Shown here: positions 6,367 to 7,032 of the stretch, piece by piece
How the letters are laid out: each line of letters opens with the position of its first letter
How positions within the stretch are numbered: the stretch's first letter is position 1
Assembly (NCBI GenBank): GCA_044359885.1
Contig: JBIKLI010000238.1
Location: 1-7,032 of the forward strand
DNA: 7,032 nucleotides
Source of the DNA: CAIOSQ01 sp044359885
GTDB lineage: Bacteria; Pseudomonadota; Alphaproteobacteria; CACIAM-22H2
Reading direction: 5' to 3'
Position numbers and translations under genes: made by a program
Notes under the pieces: model-generated
The model's input: only the letters and a program-made list of their open reading frames with translations
Told to the model about the DNA's origin: nothing
Database searches by the model: none

Positions 6367-7032
6367 TCAGGGCACGTTGACCGGCTTGGCCGCCCGGTAC
6401 TGATGCGCCATCGCGCGGGCATAGGCGATGATCTCCTCGCCCGGCAGATTGCGCTTGCGCGCCTCCGCCAGATACTCCTCCTCGAGCGCCTTGAGCGCGT
6501 CCTTCGCCTTGGCGACGTCGGCCTCGGCGAGCTGGACGAACTGCACCCCATTCCGGTCCAGCGCCACGCGGCCCAGATTGTCGCCGTTCGTCCAGGCCCA
6601 GCCGGCGAGCAGCGCCACCGCCATGCCCGAATGCTTTTCGAAGGCACGCTTCTGCTCGGCGCTCAGGCCCGCCCATCGCGCCTCGTTGATCGCCAGCCAG
6701 AACGTGTCGGTGTAGAGGCCGCCGGGGATCCTGGTCGCGCCCTTGATGACCGGGGTGATCTTGAAGAAGTCTATCGACTCCGTGGGGAAGGTGATGCCGT
6801 CCGCGACGCCGGAGGCCATCGCCTGCTGCGCCTCGGTCGGCGGCAGCTGGACCGGCACCGCGCCGAGCGCCTGCATGATCCGGCCGGTCACGTTGCCGCC
6901 GACGCGGATCTTCTTGCCCCTCAGGTCGTCGAGGCTGGTGAACGGGGCGGCCCGCATGAAGATGAAGGGCTCGGAATGGACCCACAGACCGAGCACCTTG
7001 ACGCCTCTATGCTCGTTGTAGCGAGAGCCATA
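6367..7032 (-). CDS. dctP: TRAP transporter periplasmic solute-binding protein (DctP family), N-terminal part outside the window
   Basis: Periplasmic receptor that captures the solute and hands it to DctQM. The frame is open to the window edge and gives the last 221 residues; the family is about 330, so the signal peptide and roughly 110 residues are missing. GTG at 6996 is internal, since family-like sequence continues before it (YGSRYNEHRGVKVLGLW). In visible-residue numbering, FTSLDDLRGKKIRVGGN (31-47) is the classic DctP stretch; Arg43 in KIRV is at the place of the arginine that binds the solute carboxylate in characterised members. ALGAVPVQLPPTEAQQAMASGVADGIT (55-81) and TDTFWLAINEARWAGLS (108-124) are also standard. 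The C-terminal third (about 165-215) is a charged helix region. First gene of the dctPQM operon, whose promoter lies outside the window. A carboxylate substrate is inferred from the arginine; its identity is open. Confidence 0.93.
   Translation of the reverse strand, partial: YGSRYNEHRGVKVLGLWVHSEPFIFMRAAPFTSLDDLRGKKIRVGGNVTGRIMQALGAVPVQLPPTEAQQAMASGVADGITFPTESIDFFKITPVIKGATRIPGGLYTDTFWLAINEARWAGLSAEQKRAFEKHSGMAVALLAGWAWTNGDNLGRVALDRNGVQFVQLAEADVAKAKDALKALEEEYLAEARKRNLPGEEIIAYARAMAHQYRAAKPVNVP

Overview
The window is GC-rich with dense, overlapping genes and no rRNA, tRNA, insertion sequence or CRISPR array. GC-rich codon use, ATGA/GTGA-type gene overlaps, a long-chain acyl-CoA dehydrogenase of the DmdC-like family, a speD-speE pair and a three-gene DctPQM TRAP transporter together suggest a heterotrophic alphaproteobacterium. 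This placement is an inference from gene types and composition; there is no phylogenetic marker to fix it.

Left part, plus strand (1-2974): a two-gene operon. First is the C-terminal five sixths of an FAD-dependent D-2-hydroxyacid dehydrogenase (D-lactate / D-2-hydroxyglutarate / GlcD type), cut by the window edge. It shares one base with the start of a 593-residue acyl-CoA dehydrogenase. Both are flavoproteins of acid catabolism that normally pass electrons to the respiratory chain, but the substrates cannot be read from sequence.

Centre, plus strand (2975-4536): a 138-base intergenic leader followed by speD (S-adenosylmethionine decarboxylase, pyruvoyl type) and speE (spermidine synthase), joined by a GTGA overlap. 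Together they turn SAM and putrescine into spermidine: SpeD makes decarboxylated SAM and SpeE transfers its aminopropyl group. The leader is the most interesting non-coding part. It can fold into a perfect 7-bp stem (P1) enclosing a G-rich hairpin (P2), directly abutted by another perfect 7-bp hairpin (P3) that ends three bases before an AGGAGG Shine-Dalgarno. The 3' arm of P2 is also perfectly complementary to that Shine-Dalgarno, so the leader could switch between open and closed states like a translational riboswitch.

Right part, minus strand (4553-7032): a convergent TRAP transporter operon, transcribed in the order dctP (partial, start outside the window), dctQ, dctM. A 7-bp GC-rich hairpin lies between the convergent speE and dctM ends. 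The transporter would import a carboxylate-type solute using an ion gradient; the substrate is unknown and nothing ties it directly to the plus-strand genes.
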